From Macrosoma leucophasiata (Eukaryota; Arthropoda; Insecta; Lepidoptera; Hedylidae), in the NCBI GenBank assembly GCA_036365455.1, contig JAWQUS010000032.1, positions 19,166,001-19,230,000 of the forward strand: DNA of 64,000 nucleotides, in the 5' to 3' direction. The notes under the pieces are model-generated. The model was given only the letters and a program-made list of their open reading frames with translations. It did no database searches and was not told the DNA's origin. Position 1 is the stretch's first letter; each line of letters starts with the position of its first letter. The translations under genes were made by a program, and so were the position numbers. Below are positions 1 to 9,659 of the stretch, one piece after another.

Positions 1-699
1 TCGATTTGCTGATCCAATTTAAACGTGTACCATTAGTAAGGGGTGGTCTCTTACTTAAGTCCAGTTTATTTGTATTTACAATCGAAGGCTGGCGGCGTCA
101 CGCGTGCACTGTTGGCCAATGCCCACTCACTGTTCAAATACACATTGATTTATACTTTCGCGGTATTACTTATAAAAACATACCTGATTCCACCGTTAAG
201 TAAACATAATGGTACAACAATATCAGAGTATCTTAACTATTGCATTTAGTGTCAGTCGATTTGCGTCGTTCTGCCAAGGTTTCAAGTTCAATACTTTGTC
301 TAAAAGTACCTACGTGAAAAATAAATAGCAAATTTATTTAAAGTTTGTTAAGAGTTCGATATAATATAATAGAGAGTCCTTCTTCGAAATATCTCGGTTC
401 CCGAAACGTCGAATGATCGTTCAACAGATAATCTGTTGATAATTATATAATTTGTTGTATTCTCGGAAGGTATTTTAATTACAACAATCAACCTAACCAT
501 TCAATTTGTAAAAGGTAATTATTAGCAACAATAAACAGTCCAGAAGATTAAGGAAATTCAGCGTAGAGGCATTATGTTTCTAATCTTAGAGAACAGGTCC
601 TCATATTTTGTAGATGCCCATAGATTGCAGACACTTACAACAATTACCACCAACCAAATACGATTCTGACAGTACTCGACTGTCAGAATAGGGGGGCTT
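1..699. other. AT-rich non-coding stretch
   Basis: No coding frame, RNA gene or repeat could be recognised. The short open frames at 6-249 overlap each other in different frames and look like chance. Confidence 0.5.
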
Positions 700-752
700 C
701 TGAAGAGAGTGATGAATGTAGAAGAGGTACGGGAGTTGTGTAGGGACCATAA
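700..752 (+). pseudogene. Short RTE-like LINE C-terminal fragment
   Basis: Reads MNVEEVRELCRD in one frame. This matches the C-terminal block MMKVDEVREECQNRD of the larger LINE remnant at 28965-29610 and MKVEEAREVCQDRD at 34266-34425. Only a dozen codons are recognisable, so this is a decayed scrap. Confidence 0.35.
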
Positions 753-1060
753 AAATCATAATAACAAGACATTAAAATGGTAGGTATGTTGCTAAAATCC
801 ATTGGGAAGGCATGTCGCCGTTTTGTTTCTTCACTACAACATACACTGACAATAGCTACGTACTCAAGTTGACACAGCTCATGAAAAGTGAGCAGTGAAT
901 GCGTTCTCAAAGGTTCTCAAAAGTACATTCTATTGAAATGAAATGTTTACTGAAATTAAATTTTATACTTGTGTGCTCATGTCACAAGATTAGATAGATA
1001 ATTATTGGATTGTCATAAAAATGTCACTCTATTCTCTATTATCTATTATCGTATCGTATC

Positions 1061-1272
1061 GTCCAGCGGTGTGACATGACCGTTTGGTTCAAAGGGCGAC
1101 CCTTTGAACCAAACGGTCATGCGGGTTCGATCCCCGCACCGGGACAAATATTTGTTTGGCCTACAGATATTTGTTTCGGGTCTGGGTGTTTGTGTATGTG
1201 TTGTATGTGTACAACGGCACCTGACACTGGTTTATACCTACTGTGGGGAAGTGAGTGTAAGCGTTTTTTTTT
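1061..1272 (+). mobile_element. tRNA-SINE A, copy 1 (with internal palindrome)
   Basis: tRNA-derived SINE. The head contains GTCCAGCGGTGTG and a Pol III B box (GGTTCGATCCC, about 1124-1134). A body follows with ACAAATATTTG and CGGGTCTGGGTGTTTGTG, then the tail GTGAGTGTAAGCG and a T-rich run. The same head, body and tail recur in opposite orientation at 38468-38692, 49948-50150 and 52155-52345, which defines the family. This copy differs in carrying a perfect inverted repeat (1075-1121) between the A-box and B-box regions. Confidence 0.75.
1075..1121. repeat. Perfect 22-bp inverted repeat, 3-nt loop
   Basis: Arms 1075-1096 and 1100-1121 are exact reverse complements around CGA. Sister copies read ATGACCGTTTGATTCAAAGG followed by GTCGCGGGTTCG. 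Here the first arm is followed by its own reverse complement before the SINE resumes at GCGGGTTCG, so the palindrome is an insertion in this copy. Confidence 0.9.
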
Positions 1273-1739
1273 ATATTTGTAACTTCACGCGTAAGAGACT
1301 TGGCGTGAAGGAACATAATATAAACATATGAATACGCGTCTTTGCTACTTTGCTCGCATACCTCAAATACATAGCGGTTCATAGAACATAAAAAAATAAA
1401 AGTTATTCGTTTTTTATTCTACTCCCAGAATAATTTTAGCGTTGGGCTTGTCACCATTTTAATATAAATTTTATTTTCTAATTTTGATACCATTCGACAT
1501 AGGCAACGATAATTGCCCAACTCAAATAACAACACAAACGCGTTATCTGTATCAGTTAATTATAATTAAAATATACAACATTTTGCGATATTAAACCGGT
1601 TTTTTTACAGTCAATATTTAAATATTACATTTCTCCATGTTTTTTTTTAATAATACTGATAAACGTGGTATTGTGTTTAATGGCGTTTTGGAATATAAGC
1701 GATAGAAAACCTGACAGACCTACTTGGAGGTCATTGCCG

Positions 1740-2003
1740 TATAGTACGGCGAGTGAAGAATGTCTCTACGTAGGGAACACATTATCATTATCATAGTAAG
1801 TATGCATCATCAACGGTAATTTCCCTGTGAAGTAGATGTGCAGTATCATAATTCCTTCTCCAAAAACGCTTACCACTAGGGTCATTAGGGAAGAATATAC
1901 CACAATCGCCACGTTTGGCAGGCGGATTGGCGATTGTGGTATATTCTTCCACCACCTCATTCCCCTTCCTACCTTTCGGTATCGGGGGAGCTCTACCACC
2001 AGT
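1740..2003 (-). repeat. Interspersed repeat fragment (hairpin-repeat family)
   Basis: The segment CACGTTTGGCAGGCGGATTG and its flanks match, in reverse complement, 28805-28875 (GCCCATCCGCCTGCCAAGCG). It carries the long palindrome described separately. CTCTACCACCAGT at 1991-2003 equals the terminus of R285, but this is too short to call an R285 copy. Confidence 0.45.
1889..1950. repeat. Perfect 23-bp inverted repeat, 16-nt loop
   Basis: Arms 1889-1911 (starts GGAAGAATATACC) and 1928-1950 are exact reverse complements. In the related copy near 28830 only the inner bases around ATCG form an inverted match, so the arms here look like an extension of a short existing inverted repeat. Confidence 0.9.
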
Positions 2004-2377
2004 GAAAATATGTAGTCTAGCCATAATAATATATAATTCTTAGGCTACAGTATTCACTTCCTGCCAAATCTGTCAGTGGACAAAACAACGGCCTGCGTGC
2101 CTGTTGGGCACAATCAGGACATCGAACATGTGTTCATTACATTATCTAGATGACTGTAGAGTGTATTGTCCCGTAATGTCATGTTCTCTGATTGCAACTT
2201 ATCAGGAACTTGTACCGGAATTATCCATTAGATAAAGTACCAACATGTCAAATCAATTTGTGAAGCAACGTTGTTAATGAAATCGCTTGTCATCGGTGCC
2301 TAAAGCAACGTGGGTAAGGGGAGTTCTGATATTATAATCAGGGTTATAAACTTTCTCTAGTTTATTTTTTTTAATAT

Positions 2378-2455
2378 AACCAAGGTGGCAACCAAGCATG
2401 CAGTTCACATGAGTGTTAAGTGATGAGTGTCGCCTAGACATCCCTTCTACACCAT
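2378..2455 (-). repeat. R285 fragment
   Basis: Matches the A-tail-proximal end of R285 in reverse orientation: AAGGTGGCAACCAAGCATGC, then TTCACATGAGTGTTAAGTGA. It is degenerate and incomplete. Confidence 0.6.
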
Positions 2456-2554
2456 AAAGTCACAGTCTACATACCGACTAGTAGCTAACTTCATGGACGC
2501 AGTGAAGTTTCACGAGACCTGTCTGTACATACCTACATGCCAAGTCGCTGGAGA

Positions 2555-2594
2555 AGAGCGGAGAGCGGAGAGCGGAGAGCGGAAAGCGGAGAGC
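2555..2594. repeat. Tandem repeat, 7-bp unit (GAGCGGA)n
   Basis: About five and a half imperfect units of GAGCGGA; one unit reads AAGCGGA. Confidence 0.85.
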
Positions 2595-2699
2595 GCCGAG
2601 TATCTTTCTCCTTGTTATGATGATTGTATCTCCTTGTTATATGAGTAAACATTGAGCCAGCACTATTTGTTAGTACTGCCACTACTACTAATAGCTGGC

Positions 2700-2945
2700 G
2701 TCGAACGTGAGGACTCCACCGCACCACGCACTAGCGGAAGAACTTTCTTCCGCCAGTGCAGTTAGTCAGCCGAACAAAGGCGGTCAAACCATTCCAATGA
2801 GGCGGTAGTAAGTGCAATAACGCAAGATGGGCAGCAGTGTCCTGCGATAAAATAATCGCCACCGCCAATCCTTATGCTAAGGGTGGCGATTAAGGCATAT
2901 CTCCCTTATGGGGAGACTTTGGTACAGCAGTAAACATCTTTTTGC
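2700..2945 (+). repeat. Interspersed repeat with CACTAGCGGAAG hairpin head
   Basis: A hairpin at 2728-2759 (GCACTAGCGGAAG / CTTCCGCCAGTGC, one mismatch) is followed by GGCGGTCAAACCATTCCAAT and CAGTGTCCTGCGA. A parallel arrangement at 28705-28960 has CTAGTGGAGGAGAATTCTTC, GGCGGTCAAACCATTCCAAT and AGTGTCGCGCGAC. The shared order of motifs defines a family of unknown class. Confidence 0.55.
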
Positions 2946-3315
2946 TGATATGATAACTACATTCAATGCTCAGTTACATTTTTGTTATACATGACATAAC
3001 GTTTATCGATATTGCAAAAGCGAAAGTGACTGGATGTCTGTTATTTTCGCGGTTAAACCGCAGGAGTTATTTTGAAATTCAATAAGGAAATTATTTGTTT
3101 ATTTTGAGTGATTAACAAATTTTCAAATAATATTTGCTGTAGATCGTAAAGTACGTACTAAATCCAGGCAAATAAAATATTACTTATGAGCCACATTTCC
3201 TCCTGATTATTAAGTTATGTAGGTAAAATAATTAAAAACTATTTGGAACCCCTCCACTGCTTATGTCACATAATCCTTCCAACCTCAAACGAGCAAATTT
3301 TGAAAATTTCAAAAC

Positions 3316-3350
3316 AATATTAACACAAGTGAGGGACTTGTGTTAATATT
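3316..3350. repeat. Perfect 15-bp inverted repeat, 5-nt loop
   Basis: AATATTAACACAAGT, loop GAGGG, then its exact reverse complement. No gene or T-run next to it suggests a function. Confidence 0.85.
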
Positions 3351-4190
3351 AACTACAGGGATTCAGTTATTTTAGTATTTTTTTTTAATTTTAAGACTTT
3401 TGTACATTAGATATATAATATAGAGACAATTATTTTCTTATTGTCCTGCAAAAGACATGCTCATAGTCGGATAGAGGGTCAGCAATAGGGTCCCATTGGT
3501 TCCTTTGATTGAACAAACGGAAGCTATGGGAGGTCTATACAACATGTAACGCGAATGATGCACACTCTTAAACACCTCGATTAGAAAATCGAGTTATAAT
3601 CATAATACATGTACTGAAATAACATATTTAAGTATTTAATATTTTTTATTTAACAAACAAGTCGTCCTCAAATTGTACGAACAGTATGCACACCCTATGC
3701 CTGCATACTTACCCTACCTCTACTTACGACCGCACATAAAATACAAAATAACTCACACACGTACACTGTCGCATTGTGATGTAGCGTAACCTGCGTACCC
3801 TTTAACACTCGCTAGTATAAGATTCATTTTCACTATTTTATTGCTAAATTATTATTAATAATAAAATGCATGTCTCAACGAGTTCTAATAAACTTATTGT
3901 GACTAGCATTTTATTTTGGATAGACGTTAGTCTCATTTTCGTTTTGCTTAATTGTAATTAATTTTGAGACAAAATGTTACCTATATCGTAAATGCCTAAA
4001 ATTGATTCGGTTATCTATTCTGAACAAACTAGTTTCGGGTTGTACATTCAATCCTGTTACACGTTGTATAATTAATATTGTAACAAAAGAACATTACATC
4101 CGTATGAATTGCGAGGTGGTAGAAGATACTGATGTAATTATAGTGACTATAAACTACTCGATCATCCATTGTTGTGTTGTGTTGTGTGTC
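3351..4190. other. AT-rich non-coding stretch
   Basis: No supported gene. The 106-codon frame at 4002-4322 shows no recognisable domain and its composition matches the background. Confidence 0.5.
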
Positions 4191-4198
4191 GGACCCCC

Positions 4199-4213
4199 GC
4201 TGCGCATGCGCCG
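4199..4213. promoter_or_regulatory. NRF-1/EWG-like palindrome
   Basis: GCGCATGCGC at 4202-4211 within CTGCGCATGCGCCG matches the consensus of NRF-1, whose insect homologue is Erect wing. No gene start is visible beside it, so function is unproven. Confidence 0.3.
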
Positions 4214-4488
4214 TGTGAGTTACCTATTACTCGCGAAAATATGTTGTACGAGTATGTCTTCTATTGTAAATTATGTATTTAAGTATCTATATGTATATGA
4301 TAGTAATTACATTGATATATAATAGACAAAGCTGCAAGGATCTAGTGGAAGACTGTGGAGGTGGGACAGTGTCTTGGTGGTTGACAGTATATTCAATCCT
4401 ATAATGTCAAAGTCGGAACAGGTTAGATCTCGAGACCGGCTACATTCAATTTTAAGAAATTTACAGAAATTTAAATGTAGTGGATGCT

Positions 4489-4557
4489 TACAGGCTGCAG
4501 TATTTACTTACCATCAATGTGAACAGCATGCTTGTTTGCCACTATTACATTAAAAAC
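4489..4557 (+). repeat. R285 A-tail end fragment
   Basis: CAGGCTGCAGTATTTACTTA then ATCAATGTGAACAGCATGC and a TTTGCCAC...ACATTAAAAA end, which is the 3' terminus of R285. Confidence 0.65.
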
Positions 4558-4644
4558 GCACGCACACATGTACGCACTTCAGAAGTTATATTTCTTTATC
4601 GTAACAATCCAATATACCAGAATTAAAACAAACGACGACTAAAG

Positions 4645-4718
4645 TTTAGCAACTAACTTCAGACTGTCGCTTTTATCTGTTTAGCAACTAACTTCAGACT
4701 ATTGCTTGCTTTTATCTA
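4645..4718. repeat. Tandem duplication, 35-bp unit
   Basis: Two copies beginning TTTAGCAACTAACTTCAGAC, starting at 4645 and 4680. The second ends with a short extra TTGC segment. Confidence 0.8.
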
Positions 4719-5152
4719 TCAGGGTGTGCGCGCATCGTAAATATTCACTCTTATATTTTCGAATCGCGCGAAAAGAAGAACTTCGAAAATCTTTTGACAA
4801 AGTTGTGTTCAATTACTACAACGCGAACGTTATCACTTCTCTAAGAGCATGTAAACGATAATGTAAAGGCTTTAAAATGTCGACCTCATCAAAACAGCAT
4901 GGCATTGATTATCACTGATGTTTTCATCGGAATTCAATTACAATAATAATATCGCATCGTCTATTACAATACGCATTCAAGTATAGATTGCTATCAATTA
5001 AAGAACACCGCTTTGGGTGGCGATGTCTGTTGATAACGTAACAGATTGGTAATTATCCAGATTGGAATTCATTATTTACAACCATAATTTAATTTGAAGA
5101 TTCTTTGAGAGCATTGCCTTGGGACTTGTTAATGATCATAATTATAATTTAT

Positions 5153-5541
5153 TATATCGTTGATCAGAAGCACGCATGGCCCAGCGGCTGGTGTAGATCG
5201 GAAGCGATCTACTCGGTTAAGCGATACGGGCGTGGTCGGGTGTGTGATGGGTGACCGCTAGTGGCAAATTAAAATGCGCGTTTCCGTGCTTCGGAGGGCA
5301 CGTTAAGCCATCGGTCCCGGTTGCTATCGATAGATAGCAGTCGTTAAACCTTGTCGTAGGCCTTATAGGCGGTTTGAAAACTTCCGACAACGGGTTGGCC
5401 ACTAACCCTTATATCCACCAACCCGCATTGGAGCAGCGTGGTGGAGTAAGCTATGGGCCTCCCCCCCTCCCCAAAAAGGGGAGGAGACTCGTGCCCAGCA
5501 GTGGGACGTATAATGGGTTGCCATTATATATCGTTGATCAG
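5153..5541 (+). mobile_element. 5S-headed SINE, copy 1, with target-site duplications
   Basis: The element is 5168-5526, flanked by perfect 15-bp direct repeats TATATCGTTGATCAG at 5153-5167 and 5527-5541, the signature of target-primed insertion. The head has a tRNA-type A box (TGGCCCAGCGG, 5177-5187). It then has a block at 5211-5258 closely resembling the internal promoter of 5S rRNA (GGTTAAGC...CGGGC...GATGGGTGACCGC). The body includes GCTTCGGAGGGCACGTTAAG and the end is CAGTGGGACGTATAATGGGT then GCCATTAT. It probably uses a Pol III internal promoter and is mobilised by a LINE in trans. Confidence 0.85.
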
Positions 5542-5774
5542 TGACGTATATAGTGCAGAGCATTAGTAGGTCAAGATGTAGAGAAGTATTAGGCTAATGT
5601 TTATCTATGAAAGCCATCTAGCTAGTATGTATCATCACGCTAAGTGGTTCTTGTACGCCGCCCGTGCCTGCATTACTTTCTTCATGCATGCACACAGTTT
5701 CCGTAAACTCTAGATTAGGTAAACCAAAGAAAGACTTAAATATGTTCTTATCTACTTGGGTGGTGGCTCCACTA

Positions 5775-5900
5775 ACCGGTCGGATGAAGGCGGAATTGGC
5801 TGGCCACCTTACTTGGGACAAAACGTGTTTAAATACTTTGAATGTATGTTTTTACCTCTGCTTACCCCTTCAGGAATATAAGCGTGAGTTTACTTTACAT
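5775..5900 (+). mobile_element. tRNA-SINE B 3' fragment
   Basis: GGCCACCTTACTTGGGACAA then ACCTCTGCTTACCCCTTCAG and GCGTGAGTTTAC parallel the body and tail of the full copy at 36769-37133. The head is absent. Confidence 0.6.
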
Positions 5901-5929
5901 GGTCACCCTAGGTGGCTTTAAGTAAGGCA

Positions 5930-6457
5930 AATCTATCTCTACTTTTAGTCTTAATCTTATCATAATATATTTACGAGTATCTTCAATAAATTGTTTTACC
6001 TACTCAAGAGGACTTTCATTCGTTTATTCTAGAATACCAACTATGTCAACAACATGATATTTATGTCTATGTATATTTTATCGAACTTTTGTCTAAACAT
6101 GTTTTACATACCACATATTCCACAAAAACCTAAATTTCACAGAAATACTTTTCACTTCTACTTTTCAGCTAAAAAACTAGACTTCACCATCCGCACTAAT
6201 AAATAATTTAAACTACTTTTTTGATAGTGACCCAGAAAACGTGATCGTTACGTCGTTAGTAATAAACATAGTGATTATTATGCAAATGCGGTATGATTTA
6301 GTTTAGTTATAGCCGTGGTTATAGTGATTGGTGCGCGTGCGCCGCCCGCGTCGCTCCGCTCACCGCCCGGGGCGGTGGGGCAGGGCTGGTTTTGTTACTG
6401 AAAAGGTATATCTTAAATTCATCGATGGTATTTTAATTTTGCAAAAGTGCATAATAA
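5930..6457. other. Non-coding stretch with a short GC-rich patch
   Basis: AT-rich except for 6330-6385, which contains GTGCGCGTGCGCC and a run of CCGCCC/CGGGGCGG. No open frame or splice signal gives it an identity. Confidence 0.4.
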
Positions 6458-6503
6458 CAAAAATATGCAACTTAATACTTACCTACTAAGTTGCATATTT
6501 TTG
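6458..6503. repeat. Perfect 17-bp inverted repeat, 12-nt loop
   Basis: CAAAAATATGCAACTTA (6458-6474) and its exact reverse complement (6487-6503). The match resumes outside the arms (AAAGTGC on the left, GCACTTT on the right) if seven bases, ATAATAA, are skipped on the left. It lies just beside a tRNA-SINE B copy. Confidence 0.85.
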
Positions 6504-6510
6504 CACTTTA

Positions 6511-6600
6511 CCTGTCTCTGATACCCCCCGACCCGGGAATCGAACCCAGGACCTCCAGTGTAGTAGTAGTGGCTTGCTACCACTAGGCTACTGAGGCAGT
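6511..6600 (-). mobile_element. tRNA-SINE B head
   Basis: On the minus strand the order is ACTGCCTCAGTAGCCTAGTG, GCCACTACTACTACACTGGA, then a B box GGTTCGATTCC (6536-6548 on +). This is the tRNA-like head of the family whose full copy is at 36769-37133. The body is missing. Confidence 0.75.
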
Positions 6601-6604
6601 TATA

Positions 6605-7261
6605 TTTACCTATTTATTTATACCTACTAATATTGTAATAATGAAAAAAAAAACGTGTTTGTTGTTGAGCGTGCTATTTTACCACACAAAAAGATATTTT
6701 CTAGATCTTGTAATTGATCTATAGTTGTTTCTGACTGTATTTGATGATAATCTCTTTTATTAATTCAGTTCCAATATACCTAAGTACATATGTACAGGCA
6801 GAAAAAAAAAATTAATACTTTTACTTCGAGCTTTATCCATGGAGTTCTAACACCAGTAAAAGTAGTGGAGAAGACAAGTGTGGGTCGTGGGCAACCCTAA
6901 CGAGTGCGAGTGCCGTTGTAGCCCGCGGCGAGCGCGGTGTGGGCCGGGCTAACTGTTCACTCATACGCAGCTTCGTTCCGATTCCCATCTATTGCTCATT
7001 CAATTAATTATAACAATCACCACCGTTGGAGCTGCATTGATTAAAATTGTTATGTTTGGGAATAAAACAACATTTTCGTGCTTTCGTGCGCCTACCTTTA
7101 CTTTTTTATATCTCTAAAGTCTCAAACAAGCACATCAATGGTAACTGAATACTTAGCCTATACGATATATGATAACATGCAGATACGTAGCTACTTCTGA
7201 GGCCTTTATGCCTCGTTGTCCGAGAATTCGTGGTCACCGAGCAGAAATACGATTGTGTTGA
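6605..7261. other. Non-coding stretch
   Basis: No gene recognised. A GC-rich patch at 6880-6950 (TGTAGCCCGCGGCGAGCGCG) stands out from the AT-rich surroundings without a coding frame. Confidence 0.4.
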
Positions 7262-7408
7262 CTGTCACAACATCACACATTTTAAGTTTAACGGCGCATT
7301 TTCGAAAGATATCGCGAGGCTGTGACACACTGCCAGACAGACAGACACACGAGTGAACCTATAAGGATTCCGTTCTTTCGTTCTTAGGTACGGAACTATA
7401 AAAATCAA
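7262..7408 (-). repeat. GTCTGTCTGTC-type interspersed repeat fragment
   Basis: Contains GGCTGTGACACACTGCCAGA and CAGACAGACACACGAGTG, then ATAAGGATTCCGTTCTTTCG. This is the reverse complement of the left part of the repeat at 60205-61340. Confidence 0.6.
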
Positions 7409-7774
7409 GTAAACTACTCCCTAAATCTATGCAACAATCACTCGTCGTTACTCTGCATTTCTCGCAGACTTCATTTCGACCGCGTTTATCTTACTTTCAT
7501 ACTATTTCCTACATCCGACTCTCACTTTAATTTTGGGGTAAGTACACAATTACGTGCGGCCGGTGAAGCCCGTGTGTATATATCTTGCTTCTATTCCGCC
7601 TACTAAAGATGAATAGTCGCGGTCAGGTAGCGCTGCAAGCGATTGTTTGCAAGTTTTCTAAGTTTTTATGTAATGCTGGTGTCAAATGAGCATGTAGTGC
7701 ATCCATAGATGGATAGTGAAGCCCTTAAACATCTACACAAAAACTAGGTGTTGTTTTGTCATAATGCTTTTAAT

Positions 7775-8055
7775 ACTGGTGGTAGAGCTCTAGTGACGGA
7801 GCTCGCGGGCATAGGTACCACCGCATTGTCTAATATACTTGCCGTTAAATGGTCGTGTTCAGCACTAGTGTGTTCCGGTCAGGTGGGTAATGTACGGCCC
7901 TGTAATTCTCGGCACAGAGGCATAATACTTAAGCCCTCAGGAGTGGGAACGCATATGCATTTTGACCTTTGGTCTTTGTGTAAGTTGTTATAGGCTGTAG
8001 TCATCACTTAACATCAATGTGAACTGCATGCCTGTTTGCCACTTTCATCACAAAA
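7775..8055 (+). repeat. R285, near-complete (younger subfamily)
   Basis: Starts ACTGGTGGTAGAGCTC and includes the hairpin GAGCTCTAGTGACGGAGCTC, TTGCCGTTAAATGG, GTGTTCCGGTCAGGTGG and ACGGCCCTGTAAT. It ends CATGCCTGTTTGCCAC then CACAAAAAC. The word ACGGCCCTGTAAT marks the younger subfamily. Confidence 0.85.
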
Positions 8056-8064
8056 ACGAAATGC

Positions 8065-8175
8065 AGTTTTCATCCCTGAAGTCTAAGTTAATTGGCTAAT
8101 TGGCAGATAGATTACGTGGTGGTACTTACACTCTTGAGCTCCAACACTGGCGCTCCACCATCAGTAATATTCAAA
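8065..8175 (-). repeat. R285 fragment
   Basis: TTTTCATCCCTGAAGTCTAA then GGTGGTACTTACACTCTTGA and CGCTCCACCATCAGT: the distal half of R285 in reverse orientation, with an internal deletion. Confidence 0.55.
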
Positions 8176-8474
8176 TGCTAAGGAGCTTAGGTTTGTGTTT
8201 CTTTTGAACGTAATGCTTCCAATAAGGCTAACAATGCTAAAACAATTACGTGTGACGTCTAAAGAGATTGGATGCCCTTTCGCTTTTGCTCATATAATAC
8301 ATTGTATGCATGTATGTGATATAGATACTTGAAGTTTTAGAGCTGTAGCATATTCATATTACTGATTTAGTGCTTGATTATGACCAACAATTGTATTCTT
8401 AATAAGGATGTCTTAGTGTCTTACAAATGTCTTTTAGGTCGTATTGTTCTTGGACTGTATATATGAAATATATT

Positions 8475-8720
8475 TGTCAACCATCTTAGTATACAGTTCA
8501 CATTGATGGTAAGCAAATATTGTAGCCTATAAATAAATATTTACAGAAAAAAAAACAGAGATGTTATACTTCTGTGCCGAAATCACCGGGCCGTATATTG
8601 CCATCTAACCTGAACACGACAGTGCTGAACACCACTATTTAACTTCAAGTAGATTCAATACGCTAGTGCTGTTGCATTGCCCTTAGTTGTTTTGCCTCTA
8701 TGATAGTTATTGCAGGGTCA
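8475..8720 (-). repeat. Mosaic of R285 fragments
   Basis: Pieces of at least two decayed copies in reverse orientation: CAGTTCACATTGATGGTAAG at 8495-8514, and a block around 8575-8640 with CACCGGGCCGTATATTGCCA and ACACGACAGTGCTGAACACC. GATAGTTATTGCAGGGTCAT follows near 8703. Confidence 0.5.
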
Positions 8721-8750
8721 TACATAAAAAAAGGCAATTCTTTTCTTTGG

Positions 8751-8865
8751 AATTTGGTAATGTGCCTGGAGATATCAATATGCTTACCACCTTACATACC
8801 ATACATTACAGAGGACAAAAGGTAACAGGCGAATCGTGGGTTAGCATCTTTGCTTGAATGTGTTC
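8751..8865 (+). mobile_element. tRNA-SINE B internal fragment
   Basis: AATTTGGTAATGTGCCTGGA then GGCGAATCGTGGG and GCTTGAATGTG match the body of the 36769-37133 copy. Both ends are absent. Confidence 0.6.
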
Positions 8866-8892
8866 CGTGATGACTGTAGTTCCAGTGTAGGA

Positions 8893-8935
8893 GACTGGGC
8901 GTGGGGCGTGGGGCGTGGAGCGTGGGCAGGTGGGC
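8893..8935. repeat. GC-rich tandem (GGGCGTG)n
   Basis: Three to four imperfect units of GGGCGTG/GAGCGTG ending in GGTGGGCGCCGCG. GGGCGTG is a GC/GT-box-like word, but no promoter partner is visible. Confidence 0.6.
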
Positions 8936-9082
8936 GCCGCGTTACCTAACACATCTGCCGCAACAATAGTTAGTGCTCTATTTAGAACTATAAGTGTACA
9001 GTTCATCCGTTATCAATGACGCACAAGTACATAATGCATTCGTTTCTGTCAAGGATTCTTTTCCTTGACTGTTTTTTAGTAG

Positions 9083-9502
9083 TTTTGGTGGCAGAGTTCC
9101 TGTGGCGGATGTCAAAGGCGTAGGCATTACCGGATTACCTAATAATTATTTTTGACGTCAAATACTAGTCTTCAACACTATCGTGTTCCAATTTGATGAT
9201 GCCTAATGTCATCATCATTATTTCAGCCAAAAGATGTACACCGCTGAATAAAGCTCCTTCGCCAAAGATTGCCACAACGAATACTCCTGCGCCGCCCTCA
9301 TCCAGCGATTGCCTGCTTACGCTTTGTCTTCCGGCACCTAATGTATATTTGTAAATTGGTTCCGTAATATCCAAAAGGGCAAACTTAGCCTTCAAGAAAG
9401 ATTTTTTAATATAGATATAGATGTTTATGGGCTATATGTATTCCCTTACGATCAATATGAATTGTAAGCTTGTTTGCTACTTTCATAATATTAAGAAAGG
9501 CA
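9083..9502 (+). repeat. R285, split copy
   Basis: The 5' part (9083-9195) reads TTTTGGTGGCAGAGTTCCTG and CACTATCGTGTTCCAATTTG. The 3' end (9428-9502) reads GGGCTATATGTATTCCCTTA and AGCTTGTTTGCTAC. About 230 unrelated bases separate them, suggesting an insertion into an old copy. Confidence 0.5.
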
Positions 9503-9575
9503 TTCGAGGATTTTTCCCCTTGAGGTTCATTATCTGTTAAGCACCAATAAAGTGTTATCCTTGGGTTCATTGGAT

Positions 9576-9650
9576 GGTCACTTTATTTCTTACTTTGTGT
9601 GGTCACCTTATTTCTTACTTTGTGTGGTCACCTTATTTCTTACTTTTTGT
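9576..9650. repeat. Tandem repeat, three 25-bp units
   Basis: Unit GGTCACCTTATTTCTTACTT + TGTGT repeated exactly every 25 bases at 9576, 9601 and 9626. There are one or two substitutions between units and no spacers. Confidence 0.9.
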
Positions 9651-9659
9651 CATCATCTA

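Noticed and set aside
1121..1137. tRNA genes at tRNA-SINE A and B heads
   Set aside because: A and B boxes are present but no complete cloverleaf forms, and the sequences continue into shared SINE bodies.
4002..4322. 106-codon plus-strand frame
   Set aside because: No domain, no splice or promoter context, and background-like AT-rich composition.
5211..5258. A 5S rRNA gene
   Set aside because: Only the internal promoter region matches. The 5' and 3' stems of 5S rRNA are absent and the segment is part of a dispersed SINE.
9576..9650. Three 25-bp direct repeats resembling a CRISPR array
   Set aside because: Units are contiguous with no spacers, and the context is an insect nuclear genome.
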